Positions 20,820-28,965 of a stretch of DNA of 64,000 nucleotides are shown here, piece after piece; the stretch's first letter is position 1, and each line of letters starts with the position of its first letter. Below the pieces are notes generated by a model. The model had not been told where the DNA came from, did not search any database, and worked only from the letters and a program-made list of their open reading frames with translations. The translations under genes were made by a program, and so were the position numbers. Source of the stretch: Acetobacter senegalensis. GTDB taxonomy: Bacteria; Pseudomonadota; Alphaproteobacteria; Acetobacterales; Acetobacteraceae. The stretch is from NCBI RefSeq assembly GCF_001580995.1, contig NZ_LHZU01000129.1, positions 1 through 64,000 on the forward strand. The letters are read 5' to 3'.

Positions 20820-21797
20820 ATGACCCAGCGCCTTCCCGCCACACCTTCCGGCCTTGAAACCGCCGCCCGCATTTTGCGGGAAGGAGGGCTTGTGGCGTTT
20901 GGAACCGAGACCGTTTACGGCCTTGGAGGAGACGCAACACAACCGGCAGCCGTCGCCCGTATTTTCGAGGCCAAGAACCGGCCACGCTTTAACCCGCTGA
21001 TCAGTCATTTTGCCACAGCAGACACTGCGTTTGAGCAGGTTGTCGCCACATCGCTGGCGCGTAAGCTCGCACAGGCCTTCTGGCCCGGTCCGCTCACACT
21101 GGTTTTGCCGCGTGCCCGCACCAGCACAATCTGTGATCTTGCAGCAGATGGGCTGGAGTCCCTGGCTGTACGGTTACCCAAAGGGGAGTGTGTGCAGGCG
21201 CTGTTACAGGCCGTCAATCGTCCCATCGCCGCCCCCTCTGCTAACCGTTCCGGCCGTATCAGCCCCTCAGACGCCAGTCACGTTCTGGAAGAACTGGAAG
21301 GACGCATAGACGCCGTGCTGGATAGCGGTCCCTGCGCTGTTGGGCTGGAAAGTACCGTTCTTGATCTGACTTCAGAAGACCGTCCGCTACTACTGCGCCC
21401 CGGCGGTATTCCTGCTGAAGCATTGGAAGAAATTTGCGGTCCCCTCGCCTATCCGGAAACAGAGACTGATGCCGCACCGGCCTCTCCCGGCAGAATGCTT
21501 TCCCACTACGCCCCTGCGCTGCCGGTACGGCTGAATGCAACTTCCGTAAAACCGACGGAAGGCTTGCTGGCATTTGGCCCGACACCACTTACCGGAGCAG
21601 GTGCCGTATGGAATCTCAGCCAGACCGGCAATCTGGAAGAAGCCGCAGCACGCCTGTTTTCCGGGCTGCGTTATCTGGATAAACAAGGAGCCCTGCTTGG
21701 CCTGACGGGTGTGGCCGTGCAATCCGTACCTGCGCATGGACTGGGCCGTGCCATTCAGGACCGTCTGCGTCGCGCCGCAGCCCCACGGCCGCTTTGA
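20820..21797 (+). CDS. tsaC: L-threonylcarbamoyladenylate synthase, Sua5 type
   Basis: This enzyme makes threonylcarbamoyl-AMP for the t6A modification at position 37 of ANN-decoding tRNAs. The YrdC domain shows GGLVAFGTETVYGLGGDA, KNRPRFNPLI, FWPGPLTLVLPR, VRLPKG and APSANRSGRISPSDA. After the linker LLRPGGIP, the Sua5-specific C-terminal domain begins at SPGRMLSHYAPALPVRL, so this is the longer, two-domain form (325 residues). The start is the ATG at 20820 (MTQRLPATPSG). It is followed 7 bp later by a small membrane-anchored protein gene, probably in the same transcript. Confidence 0.93.
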   Translation: MTQRLPATPSGLETAARILREGGLVAFGTETVYGLGGDATQPAAVARIFEAKNRPRFNPLISHFATADTAFEQVVATSLARKLAQAFWPGPLTLVLPRARTSTICDLAADGLESLAVRLPKGECVQALLQAVNRPIAAPSANRSGRISPSDASHVLEELEGRIDAVLDSGPCAVGLESTVLDLTSEDRPLLLRPGGIPAEALEEICGPLAYPETETDAAPASPGRMLSHYAPALPVRLNATSVKPTEGLLAFGPTPLTGAGAVWNLSQTGNLEEAAARLFSGLRYLDKQGALLGLTGVAVQSVPAHGLGRAIQDRLRRAAAPRPL

Positions 21798-21804
21798 GGC
21801 TTCC

Positions 21805-22341
21805 ATGAGCACATTTGACCCCAAAGAACTCAAAATCCTGTCTGATATTCTGGCTCTGGTGTTGGAAGATCAACCGGGCCAGTCCGCTACAGCGCTGGAA
21901 GCCATCAAGAACCGGGCGCGCCGAAACAACATGACCGGCGGTGCGCTGAAAAACCTGTTTCAGGCCATAGCACCAGACCCCTCTCAGGCCCGGAGTGCGA
22001 CACGTAGCAGCCGCACCGCCCGCGCCAGCACCCCGATGGACGAACATCGCGCCCAATTGCGGCAGATGGCGGAAAGCATCAACAAGCTGGATCGGGATCT
22101 GCGCACGGCCCGCGCCCAGAACGAGACCCTGAAATCTCAACTCTATCTGACACAGCAGGCCAGAGCGGAGACACTTGCCCAGTTATCTCAGGTACAGACA
22201 GACGCCCGTTATCCACGGCTGATGATTATTTTCATGGCAGTTGGCGCTGGCCTGCTCAGCGGCATTGCCGGAACAGAAGTGTTTCATCTCTTTCAGCATA
22301 CAGTCTGCAATGCTGCGGATAACGCACGTTATCTCTACTGA
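21805..22341 (+). CDS. Hypothetical coiled-coil protein with C-terminal membrane anchor
   Basis: I do not recognise this 178-residue protein. Visible features: an N-terminal helical region (FDPKELKILSDILALVLEDQ), a Ser/Arg/Thr-rich linker, a coiled-coil segment of about 45 residues (AESINKLDRDLRTARAQNE onward) and one hydrophobic helix near the C-terminus (MIIFMAVGAGLLSGIAG). The order suggests a cytoplasmic protein tethered to the inner membrane by its tail. It starts 7 bp after tsaC and is probably co-transcribed. The codon pattern matches its neighbours. Function unknown. Confidence 0.75.
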   Translation: MSTFDPKELKILSDILALVLEDQPGQSATALEAIKNRARRNNMTGGALKNLFQAIAPDPSQARSATRSSRTARASTPMDEHRAQLRQMAESINKLDRDLRTARAQNETLKSQLYLTQQARAETLAQLSQVQTDARYPRLMIIFMAVGAGLLSGIAGTEVFHLFQHTVCNAADNARYLY

Positions 22342-22455
22342 CCAAACCATGCCGAAGTCTTTTTTGCCGTGCCATACATGATCTGATTTTACGGTACGGA
22401 GTATCCGTGTTTCCGCTCACTCCGTTGCGTCCTGTTTTTCAAACAAGGTTTGCCT

Positions 22456-23889
22456 ATGTCTGATGCCTCTCTGCCCCCTGCCCTGCACGATGCCCTTCTG
22501 ACCCTGCTGGGGCCAGCCGGATTCCTGACCGATGCAACCGACACGGCTTCCTTCTGCACGGACTGGCGGCTGCTGTATCATGGCCGCTGTGCTGCCGTAC
22601 TGCGCCCGGCAACAACGGAAGACTGTGCGAAAGCTGTTGCCCTGTGTGCTCAGTATGACGTGCCCATGGTGCCCCAAGGCGGCAATACCAGCATGGTTGG
22701 AGGCGCGACACCGGATGAAAGCGGCAAGGCAGTTGTCATTTCCACAACACGGATGACGCGCATCCTGAGCATTGATCACGCTGATCTGACCATGACGGTA
22801 GAAGCCGGCGTGACGCTCAAGGCCGCACAGGATGCAGCCTGGGCGGAAGACCTGATGCTGCCTCTTTCCATTTCATCGGAAGGATCTGCTGATATTGGGG
22901 GTATTCTGGCTACCAATGCTGGCGGCAACAATACTGTGCGCTATGGCAACGCCCGCGAACTGGCTCTGGGGCTGGAAGCCGTGCTGCCGGATGGCTCCAT
23001 TCTGAATCTGCTGCGCAAGCTGCGCAAGGATAATACAGGTTATGCCCTGCGGCAGCTTCTGGTGGGGTCTGAAGGCACATTGGGTCTTATCACCACCGCC
23101 GTGCTTCAGCTTCAGCCCCGCCCTCGCTCGCGCGAGACTGCGTTATGCGCCGTGGCTGACGCCAAGAGCGCGCTGGCTCTGTTCGCGGCCTTCCGCAAGC
23201 AGGACCCGGCCGCCATTCAGGCCTTTGAATATATGTCTGGCACCAGCATGGCGCTGGTCAACACACTGATAGAAAGCTGCCCACTTCCCTTGTCTGAGCC
23301 TGCACCTGCCTATGTGCTGGTTGAACTGGGCAGCCCGCGTGAAGATGAAAGCCTGCGCACCCTGATGGAAGATGTGCTGGGACAGGCGCTGGAAGAGGGA
23401 TTGGTAACGGACGCGGTTCTGGCTGAAAGCGAGACCCAGCGCCAGAACATCTGGATGATTCGCGAAGAACACGCAGAAGCCCAGAAACGGGCTGGGGCAT
23501 CGGTCAAAAACGATGTGTCTGTCCCTCTGGCCGCCATTCCGGACTTTATTGAAGAGGCGACAAAAGCGTGCGAATCCCTGGTTCCGGGCATACGCGTAGC
23601 ACCCTTCGGCCATATTGGAGACGGCAACATCCACTTCAATCTGGTGCAGCCGGAAGGGGCTGATCCTGCGGCCTTTCTGGCGCAGGATCATGCCTTAATG
23701 GATGCGGTTGCTGAGATTGTGAGAAAATTTGGCGGTTCATTCTCGGCCGAGCATGGTGTCGGCCAGTTGAAAACCTACATGATGCCTTCATGGCGTGGTG
23801 GGGCGGAACTTGAAACCATGCGCAAGATCAAGAATGCGCTGGACCCCAAAAACCTGATGAACCCCGGAAAAATTTTCCCGTCACACTGA
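22456..23889 (+). CDS. FAD-linked oxidase (D-2-hydroxyacid dehydrogenase family)
   Basis: Flavoprotein of the GlcD/D-lactate/D-2-hydroxyglutarate dehydrogenase family, which oxidises D-2-hydroxyacids and passes electrons to quinone or cytochrome. The N-terminal PCMH FAD domain has VPQGGNTSMVGGA and SSEGSADIGGILATNAGGNN with GSEGTLGLITTAVL. The C-terminal domain ends in PFGHIGDGNIHFNL, SAEHGVGQLK and the final LDPKNLMNPGKIFP. At 477 residues with no Fe-S domain, it is close to D-2-hydroxyglutarate or D-lactate dehydrogenases. Substrate cannot be fixed from sequence alone. ATG at 22456; a hairpin terminator follows the stop. Confidence 0.88.
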   Translation: MSDASLPPALHDALLTLLGPAGFLTDATDTASFCTDWRLLYHGRCAAVLRPATTEDCAKAVALCAQYDVPMVPQGGNTSMVGGATPDESGKAVVISTTRMTRILSIDHADLTMTVEAGVTLKAAQDAAWAEDLMLPLSISSEGSADIGGILATNAGGNNTVRYGNARELALGLEAVLPDGSILNLLRKLRKDNTGYALRQLLVGSEGTLGLITTAVLQLQPRPRSRETALCAVADAKSALALFAAFRKQDPAAIQAFEYMSGTSMALVNTLIESCPLPLSEPAPAYVLVELGSPREDESLRTLMEDVLGQALEEGLVTDAVLAESETQRQNIWMIREEHAEAQKRAGASVKNDVSVPLAAIPDFIEEATKACESLVPGIRVAPFGHIGDGNIHFNLVQPEGADPAAFLAQDHALMDAVAEIVRKFGGSFSAEHGVGQLKTYMMPSWRGGAELETMRKIKNALDPKNLMNPGKIFPSH

Positions 23890-23900
23890 GAAAACCAAAC

Positions 23901-23926
23901 CCTGACGCCTGCATAACGGCGTCAGG
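23901..23926 (+). terminator. Hairpin terminator after the FAD-linked oxidase
   Basis: A perfect 9-bp stem, CCTGACGCC (23901-23909) with GGCGTCAGG (23918-23926), around an 8-nt loop, 12 nt after the stop codon. It is followed by ATATTTCCTT, a weak T-tract. It faces the convergent gene at 23965 and may serve both. Confidence 0.65.
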
Positions 23927-23964
23927 ATATTTCCTTGCTGTCGGTCGCACTCAGAAACTGAGCG

Positions 23965-24432
23965 TTATTTGTTACGGGAAAAGAAATCCATTTCCGGACG
24001 CCGCAGAGCTGCCAGTTGCAGCAGAAACGCTGGCAGCATGATCAGCCCCAGTTCCGGGCCACCCAGCACCGCAGCGCCAAGTGTAAAAAGCGGGGCCATA
24101 CGCCGTTCCACCACGGCCGCTCGCGGGCTGCCACACGCCAGAACAGAGCACAGGCCGCCGACAGCAATCATGATGGCGGCCGATATGGCCCGAAACGGAT
24201 GACGCAGGACATTGGGCGTCAGCCCTCCCATCACGCTATCAAGCGATGACATGTCGGACGACCAGCCAGCCAGACCGAACAGGAAGGTGAACGGCAGCAC
24301 AAGCACGCCGAACACGTCCTTCAACAACAACAGAAAACCCATAACCAAGGGGGGCAGCAACACAAAGGCCACCCCAACCGCAGCATCGGCTATCAAGAAC
24401 ACAAGAGCGGGGGTTACGGAAGCATTTTTCAT
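23965..24432 (-). CDS. Hypothetical membrane protein
   Basis: This is a 155-residue protein with about four hydrophobic segments, beginning with LVFLIADAAVGVAFVLLPPLVMGFLLLL. Between them lies a short loop (GWSSDMSSLDSVMGG), and the C-terminus ends in a basic stretch with DFFSRNK. No known domain is recognised. The ATG at 24432 is preferred over a GTG three codons upstream. It lies 37 bp downstream of the coiled-coil gene 24470-25162 on the same strand and is probably in the same transcript. Codon use matches the local background. Confidence 0.7.
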   Translation of the reverse strand: MKNASVTPALVFLIADAAVGVAFVLLPPLVMGFLLLLKDVFGVLVLPFTFLFGLAGWSSDMSSLDSVMGGLTPNVLRHPFRAISAAIMIAVGGLCSVLACGSPRAAVVERRMAPLFTLGAAVLGGPELGLIMLPAFLLQLAALRRPEMDFFSRNK

Positions 24433-24469
24433 ACCCCGCACCCTAAGCCAAAATATGGCGAAATGTTAG

Positions 24470-25162
24470 TTAGTCTTTCCACCATTTCACGGGCTGAGGC
24501 TCTTCCACATCCAGTTCCTCTTCCCGCACTTCGTCCGCCATAGCGTAGTCCTCAACCGGGCGGGTACGGGGGCGGCCACGCGGGCGCGCTTCCGCTTTTT
24601 TGCGCAGTTCTTCTTTCTCTTCTTCCAACGCAGCGATCTCACGCTGGATGCTGCGTAGCTCCCGCGCCTGTTCCGCCAGATCGGCTTCCCGCTGTTGCAG
24701 CTTTTCTTTCAGTTCCCGCACCATCAGATCAGCATGCACCTGACGGGTTTCCATGCTTTTCTGTGCGTTCTGCAACGCTTCAATCTGCTGTTCTGCCTCT
24801 TCCGCTCTCAGTTTTTCATCTGCAAGCTGGCGGCGCAGTTTGGAAACTTCACCATTTTCTTCATCTGTGAAGTGCAGCGCGCGTGAGGTGGACATCTTGC
24901 CCGGCATGGCCAACGTACGCGGTTTGGTACGCGCCAGAGAATGTTTTTCTACCTGCACATCACCATCTTTTACAAAACGGCGACGTTTGCCCTGCGCAGA
25001 ATCCGCAGACGGACGAGGCGTTTGCTGCGGCCGTGAGCGAGAGGAAGACCCAAGCCGCTCCAACGCGTTGCGGAGGGAGGCTTCCTCAAATGCTTCATCC
25101 TGGCTTTTTTCGGCCACGGGCGTTGATAAAAAAGACGGTGTCTTCATGAATTCGGAAGTCAC
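24470..25162 (-). CDS. Hypothetical coiled-coil protein
   Basis: I do not recognise this protein (230 residues; an internal ATG at 25147 would give 225). The first 100 residues are Ser/Arg/Pro-rich and low in hydrophobic residues, so probably disordered. About residues 105-195 form a strong predicted coiled coil, rich in Glu, Gln, Lys, Arg and Leu. It ends with a basic RPRGRPRTRP patch, an AT-hook-like GRP core, then an acidic tail finishing in VKWWKD. No signal peptide is seen. A DNA-, envelope- or cell-cycle-associated scaffold is possible but unproven. It is probably transcribed with the small membrane protein downstream. Confidence 0.72.
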   Translation of the reverse strand: MTSEFMKTPSFLSTPVAEKSQDEAFEEASLRNALERLGSSSRSRPQQTPRPSADSAQGKRRRFVKDGDVQVEKHSLARTKPRTLAMPGKMSTSRALHFTDEENGEVSKLRRQLADEKLRAEEAEQQIEALQNAQKSMETRQVHADLMVRELKEKLQQREADLAEQARELRSIQREIAALEEEKEELRKKAEARPRGRPRTRPVEDYAMADEVREEELDVEEPQPVKWWKD

Positions 25163-25589
25163 TCTGCTTTATACTTTCCTGACTCTGCAAACAGTTACCT
25201 GAGTTTTCCACATACACGATGCTTTCAGAATAAATCTGAAAATATCAGGAAAAATCATAAGCTACTCTTTTTCGCCTTCAACGGGCAGATAAAACCCAGA
25301 CAGGCTACATGGGATATATGGATAAAGAAACATTCTGCGCTCTCTTCTTGCTGACAGAATTCTTTCTTTCAGGTGTTAGTCTAACACATCTAATTGCTAT
25401 TTCCAACACATTCAAAACACAAGAAAAAACTTTTCTATCTGCGCTCAGGTCATATGCGCCATACCTTCAGAGCACATTCCATTACTTTTGCGTCATTACA
25501 AAAAAATGAAGCAAGCGCTACTTCGTGGTCTTGATACTATGAATTTTCATTTAGTTTATGGCGTAAATATAGGCCCACTCCCCTTGGCT
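25163..25589. other. AT-rich gap with a 15-bp palindrome, no supported gene
   Basis: These 427 bp separate the coiled-coil gene from the adenosyltransferase gene on the same strand. A 66-codon plus-strand open frame (25309-25509) has a hydrophobic start but no clear ribosome binding site or homology, so I do not call it. The palindrome GTGTTAG-T-CTAACAC lies at 25373-25387. The promoter of the coiled-coil gene should lie in 25163-25260. Confidence 0.45.
25373..25387. promoter_or_regulatory. Perfect 15-bp palindrome, possible operator
   Basis: Seven-base arms GTGTTAG and CTAACAC surround one central T. Dyads of this size are typical regulator sites. No cognate regulator is adjacent, and the site lies about 210 bp upstream of the coiled-coil gene start, so the role is unproven. 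Confidence 0.3.
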
Positions 25590-26150
25590 TCAAGAGGGCA
25601 CCCAAAGAATATCCTCTTTGCCATCTGCATTGAAATGACGAGCGAGAACAAAAAAATAATCGGAAAGTCTGTTAAGAATTCTTATAAGTTCAGAATTCAC
25701 ACCTTCCTGTTCCGCTAGTGCAACCACACGCCGCTCCGTGGTGCGCGCCTGTGTTCGCGCCAGATGCGCCCATGCGGCAGCAACACTGCCACCGGGCAGG
25801 ACAAAACTGGTCAAAGGCGCCTGTTTTTGCCGTAGCTGCTCAGTCCACTCTTCCAACTGCACAAGTATCTGGCCTGTCACCCGGCGCGCATGTACTGCCT
25901 TTGGCGTATCTGGCTGGCATAAGTCGGCGCCCATATCAAAAAGCAGATTCTGCACCCGCTGCAACTGCTGACGAACAACACAGCCTTCCTTGGTCTGTGT
26001 CTGTAAAAGACCAACAACAGCATTCAGTTCGTCCAGACAGCCCATGGCTTCAATCCGCGCATTGCTTTTGGAAACACGCTGACCATCCCCTAACGATGTC
26101 TGTCCCGCATCTCCTCCACGCGTTACAACCTTGTCTATCCGTACGCTCAT
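25590..26150 (-). CDS. Cob(I)alamin adenosyltransferase, PduO type
   Basis: ATP:cob(I)alamin adenosyltransferase, which makes adenosylcobalamin by moving the adenosyl group of ATP to reduced corrinoid. The 186-residue protein shows the family ATP-binding N-terminus TRGGDAGQTSLGDGQRV with SNARIEAMGCLDELNA, the ERRVVAL motif (TQARTTERRVVALAEQEG) and the C-terminal RILNRLSDYFFVLAR that contacts corrinoid. It stands alone here, with no other cobalamin gene nearby, so it probably acts on salvaged corrinoid or for housekeeping. The ATG at 26150 is clear. Confidence 0.93.
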   Translation of the reverse strand: MSVRIDKVVTRGGDAGQTSLGDGQRVSKSNARIEAMGCLDELNAVVGLLQTQTKEGCVVRQQLQRVQNLLFDMGADLCQPDTPKAVHARRVTGQILVQLEEWTEQLRQKQAPLTSFVLPGGSVAAAWAHLARTQARTTERRVVALAEQEGVNSELIRILNRLSDYFFVLARHFNADGKEDILWVPS

Positions 26151-26363
26151 GCGCCCTGCCCTTTAGTCGTGAAAAGTGTTTGGAATCTTAACGTGACTGC
26201 CTAGCGGACTTTTAAATGTCTTTCCCGTCACAAAAAATCCTGTGTTGCTGACGCTCTAAACAGGCTCTGGCTCAGAAATAAAGTATTTCGCGTCAGGTTA
26301 AGCGCCCCCACACCGGTTTTTCTGTTTCCGCTGCGGCAGGATACGCCCTATAGAAAGCGCATC

Positions 26364-26750
26364 ATGGTATCTTCTTCTCTTATCCCTCGTCTGTGGCGCA
26401 TATGTGGCGCATTATTTGCTGGCACCGGCACCATTATGGGGGCGCTGACCGCCCACATGCCTGATGCAAATTTTGGTGCAGGTGGCCGCGCCATGGCGCA
26501 TGGCGCGATGGAAATGCAGATGTGGCACGCACTTGCTCTCATCGTCCTTGGCCTGACCACACATCAAAAACCCGGCCGGTTGCTGGCCATTGGTGGATGC
26601 GGACTGTTGTTGGGCACAGTGCTGTTTTGTGGCGGCGTGTATTACACTGCATTTTCTGGCCATCACGCTGCCCATGTCGCCCCCACCGGCGGCAGTATTC
26701 TTATCCTCTCGTGGCTCTGCCTTGCTGTTGGATGGGCCTTCCGCGCATGA
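26364..26750 (+). CDS. DUF423 family membrane protein
   Basis: Small inner-membrane protein of the widespread DUF423 family (128 residues, about four hydrophobic helices). Family features visible: an N-terminal LWRICGALFAGTGTIMGALTAHM with a conserved Gly-rich first helix, the middle HALALIVLG segment, and GGCGLLLGTVLFCGGVY with the terminal GGSILILSWLCLAVGW. The molecular role is unknown. The stop codon overlaps the start of the methyltransferase at 26747 (ATGA), so the two are translationally coupled. Pairing with an RlmM-like gene recurs in related bacteria as far as I recall, but I cannot verify it here. Confidence 0.85.
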   Translation: MVSSSLIPRLWRICGALFAGTGTIMGALTAHMPDANFGAGGRAMAHGAMEMQMWHALALIVLGLTTHQKPGRLLAIGGCGLLLGTVLFCGGVYYTAFSGHHAAHVAPTGGSILILSWLCLAVGWAFRA

Positions 26751-27673
26751 CACAGACCATTCGAGGCGCCTGGCTGGCACCAGAAGGGCTTGAAACTGTT
26801 CTGGAGCAGGATCTTGCCCGCCGTGGCGTGACAATAGACCGCTGGCATGGCCAACTGGCACTTTCTGGCCAGCCGTCTGTTTTTTCCCCCTGGGCGCTGG
26901 ATATCTGGCAGGAGCCGGAAGTGGCTCCTATCACCTCCATTCGCAGTGCAGCGGAAATCCTGCGCGCGCGCCAACGCAACTGGAGCCTGTACGCAGCAGA
27001 CTGCTTCCGGCGTGCAGCCTTGATAGAAGAACGGCTTCCACCCGTAAAAGCAGCGCCTCTCACGTTTCCCACCGCTCCACCTACAAGCCCGTTGGGCGCG
27101 TGGACGCTGCTGGATGCCAGCACACTGCTCTTTTCCGCCCGTAAAAGCAGTCCGTTTGTTAACGGCACGCCCCAATTTGTAGAAGACCGCATCGGTCCCC
27201 CCTCCCGCGCCTATCTGAAATTGTGGGAAGCCTGCACCCGCCTCGGCCGCTGGCCCCAGGCTGGCGAGACGTGTCTGGACCTTGGCGCGACCCCCGGCGG
27301 GTGGACGTGGGCAATTGCAAAGCTGGGGGCAAACGTCACCGCCATTGATCGCGCACCGCTGGACCCGCGTGTGGCAGCCATGCCTACAGTCTCCTTCCAA
27401 CAAGGCAGTGCCTTTGGTCTGGACCCAAAGGAAATGCCTGAAGCAGACTGGGTGTTTTCGGATATTATTGCCTACCCCAAGCGCCTTTTTGCGCTCGCGA
27501 CACGCTGGATAGAGTCAGGCCGTGCCAAACAACTTGTTCTGACTGTCAAATTTCAGGGCGAAACAGACCATGACACAGTGGCCGCTTTTGAAGCCATTCC
27601 CGGCGGCCATCTGGCGCATCTTGCCCAGAACAAGCACGAACTGACTTTTTTCTGGACCAAACCGGCACCATGA
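26747..27673 (+). CDS. RlmM-like rRNA 2'-O-methyltransferase
   Basis: SAM-dependent methyltransferase of the FtsJ/RrmJ fold, closest to RlmM, which methylates the ribose of C2498 in 23S rRNA. The SAM motif I is CLDLGATPGGWTWAIAKLG, followed by the VTAIDR acidic residue and the K-D-K tetrad candidates (ADWVFSDI, LVLTVKFQG). The N-terminal half is a variable substrate-binding region. At 308 residues it is shorter than E. coli RlmM. The ATG overlaps the DUF423 stop by 4 nt. An open frame extends further upstream (to 26522) but is a shadow of DUF423. Confidence 0.82.
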   Translation: MTQTIRGAWLAPEGLETVLEQDLARRGVTIDRWHGQLALSGQPSVFSPWALDIWQEPEVAPITSIRSAAEILRARQRNWSLYAADCFRRAALIEERLPPVKAAPLTFPTAPPTSPLGAWTLLDASTLLFSARKSSPFVNGTPQFVEDRIGPPSRAYLKLWEACTRLGRWPQAGETCLDLGATPGGWTWAIAKLGANVTAIDRAPLDPRVAAMPTVSFQQGSAFGLDPKEMPEADWVFSDIIAYPKRLFALATRWIESGRAKQLVLTVKFQGETDHDTVAAFEAIPGGHLAHLAQNKHELTFFWTKPAP

Positions 27674-27739
27674 TCCGCACGGGTTCAGGCGCTCCGCGAC
27701 ACGCTCCTGTTCCAAGGCTGCACGACTGACGAAATAAAC

Positions 27740-27779
27740 GGTGGAGTAAGCTTATGCTGCCTCCACCAACAGCATAAGC
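27740..27779 (+). promoter_or_regulatory. Possible H-type RNA pseudoknot in the methyltransferase leader
   Basis: Two perfect, interlocking pairings are present. Stem 1 is GGTGGAG (27740-27746) with CTCCACC (27761-27767). Stem 2 is GCTTATGCTG (27750-27759) with CAGCATAAGC (27770-27779). The linking loops are 3, 1 and 2 nt. The structure ends 10 nt before the ATG of the next gene, so it could control its translation. No T-tract follows, so a simple terminator for the upstream gene is less likely, though stem 2 alone could form a hairpin. Confidence 0.5.
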
Positions 27780-27789
27780 GTGACCCGCC

Positions 27790-28635
27790 ATGCCACCCCA
27801 ACCGGACATCTGCCCCAGCACCACCGCGCTTCGCGTAGCCCGGCAACGCGCCTTGCATCAGATACGTGAAGAGGGCCGCCTGTTTTCAGACCCGTTCGCC
27901 ATTCGCGTTCTGGGTGAAACCGCTGAAACCCTCGTTTTTTCTGAACAAGAGTATGCGAAGGCGCGCCTGCGCCACTTTGTTGCCGCCCGGCAGCGTATTG
28001 CGGAAGATGCCCTCGCCAAAGCGGTCAGGCACGGTATGCGCCAGACTGTTATTCTGGGGGCAGGGCTGGATACGTTTGGCCTCAGAAACCCCTTTGCTCC
28101 CCTTGGTCTACGGGTTTTTGAAGTGGATGCACCCCAGATGCAGGCATGGAAACGCGCACAACTCCATAAACTGGCCCTGCCGGTTCCGGCCTCCCTGATA
28201 TATGTCCCCGTCAATTTTGAAACAGACACACTCAGCCAGCGCCTTGAAGAGAGTGGATTCGACCCGACCCAACCGGCTTTTTTCTTCTGGCTGGGCGTGA
28301 TTCCCTATTTAACCCGCTCTGCAATTACCGCCACATTGGGGTTTATGGGGAAAGTGCCCCATGCAAACGTCGTGTTTGATTACAATGAGCCTGTTTCCAA
28401 CTACACGGGTCAGGACCGCAAAAACACGCTGGCACGGGAACAGGCCGTTGCGGCTCTGGGCGAACCCTGGCTTTCCCGCTTCCAGCCAGAGGATATGGCG
28501 TCCCTGCTCCGCTGTTCCGGTTTCTCACACATACAAGACCGGGACCGTTATGATCTCGCGGCCTATTTTGGTAACGCCACGCCTCGCCCAACCCCAAGGC
28601 CAGCCAGCGCGCATATTCTTCACGCATGGCGGTAA
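27790..28635 (+). CDS. Class I SAM-dependent methyltransferase, LCM family
   Basis: Putative O-methyltransferase of the leucine carboxyl methyltransferase (LCM/Ppm1, TIGR00027) family, 281 residues. It shows the N-terminal TTALRVARQRALHQIREE with LFSDPFA, the SAM motif GAGLDTFGLR, the acidic VFEVDAPQM turn and WLGVIPYLT. Family members act on carboxyl groups of small metabolites or are uncharacterised; the substrate is not readable. The ATG at 27790 is preceded by the pseudoknot-like structure. A convergent tail region follows, with no linked partner gene. Confidence 0.85.
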   Translation: MPPQPDICPSTTALRVARQRALHQIREEGRLFSDPFAIRVLGETAETLVFSEQEYAKARLRHFVAARQRIAEDALAKAVRHGMRQTVILGAGLDTFGLRNPFAPLGLRVFEVDAPQMQAWKRAQLHKLALPVPASLIYVPVNFETDTLSQRLEESGFDPTQPAFFFWLGVIPYLTRSAITATLGFMGKVPHANVVFDYNEPVSNYTGQDRKNTLAREQAVAALGEPWLSRFQPEDMASLLRCSGFSHIQDRDRYDLAAYFGNATPRPTPRPASAHILHAWR

Positions 28636-28965
28636 CGCCCCCTCCGCCCCTCTTATCTCGCCAGATGAGCGCAAAATCGTCCGTCTCTTCGTGTGGGTAA
28701 AAAAGATGGGCAGCGCAAGACATCACGCCGTCAGTTTTAAACCCAGCACTGAATACTGGCTACAAACGTATAAACACCTGCGGCAAACTGCGGAAACATC
28801 AGTTCATCGCAGCGGACCGTTTGAACGGGCAACTGCAACATGATGCCCAGAAATTCAAAGAGGAAAGATATCTGTTAAAAAGGACACTCCAGAAATATCA
28901 GCCCTGAAGAGCAGGATGATCAGGAGCGAATCCTTTAACCTTCCCGCCATATTTTTCAGGCCGCC
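28636..28965. other. Gap with a possible coding remnant
   Basis: No complete gene is seen in these 330 bp. On the plus strand, 28701-28907 is an open frame of 68 codons with a protein-like tail (DITPSVLNPALNTGYKRIN, then FKEERYLLKRTLQKYQP) but no ATG and a stop directly upstream. It may be the remnant of a lost gene; the family is unrecognised. Confidence 0.3.

Noticed and set aside
25309-25509. A 66-codon plus-strand gene in the AT-rich gap
   Set aside because: It has a hydrophobic start but no good ribosome binding site or similarity, so it is mentioned only in the gap entry.
27740-27779. A known SAM-II, SAM-V or preQ1-II riboswitch
   Set aside because: Pseudoknot topology is shared, but stem lengths and loop sizes do not match the conserved cores of these classes as I know them.
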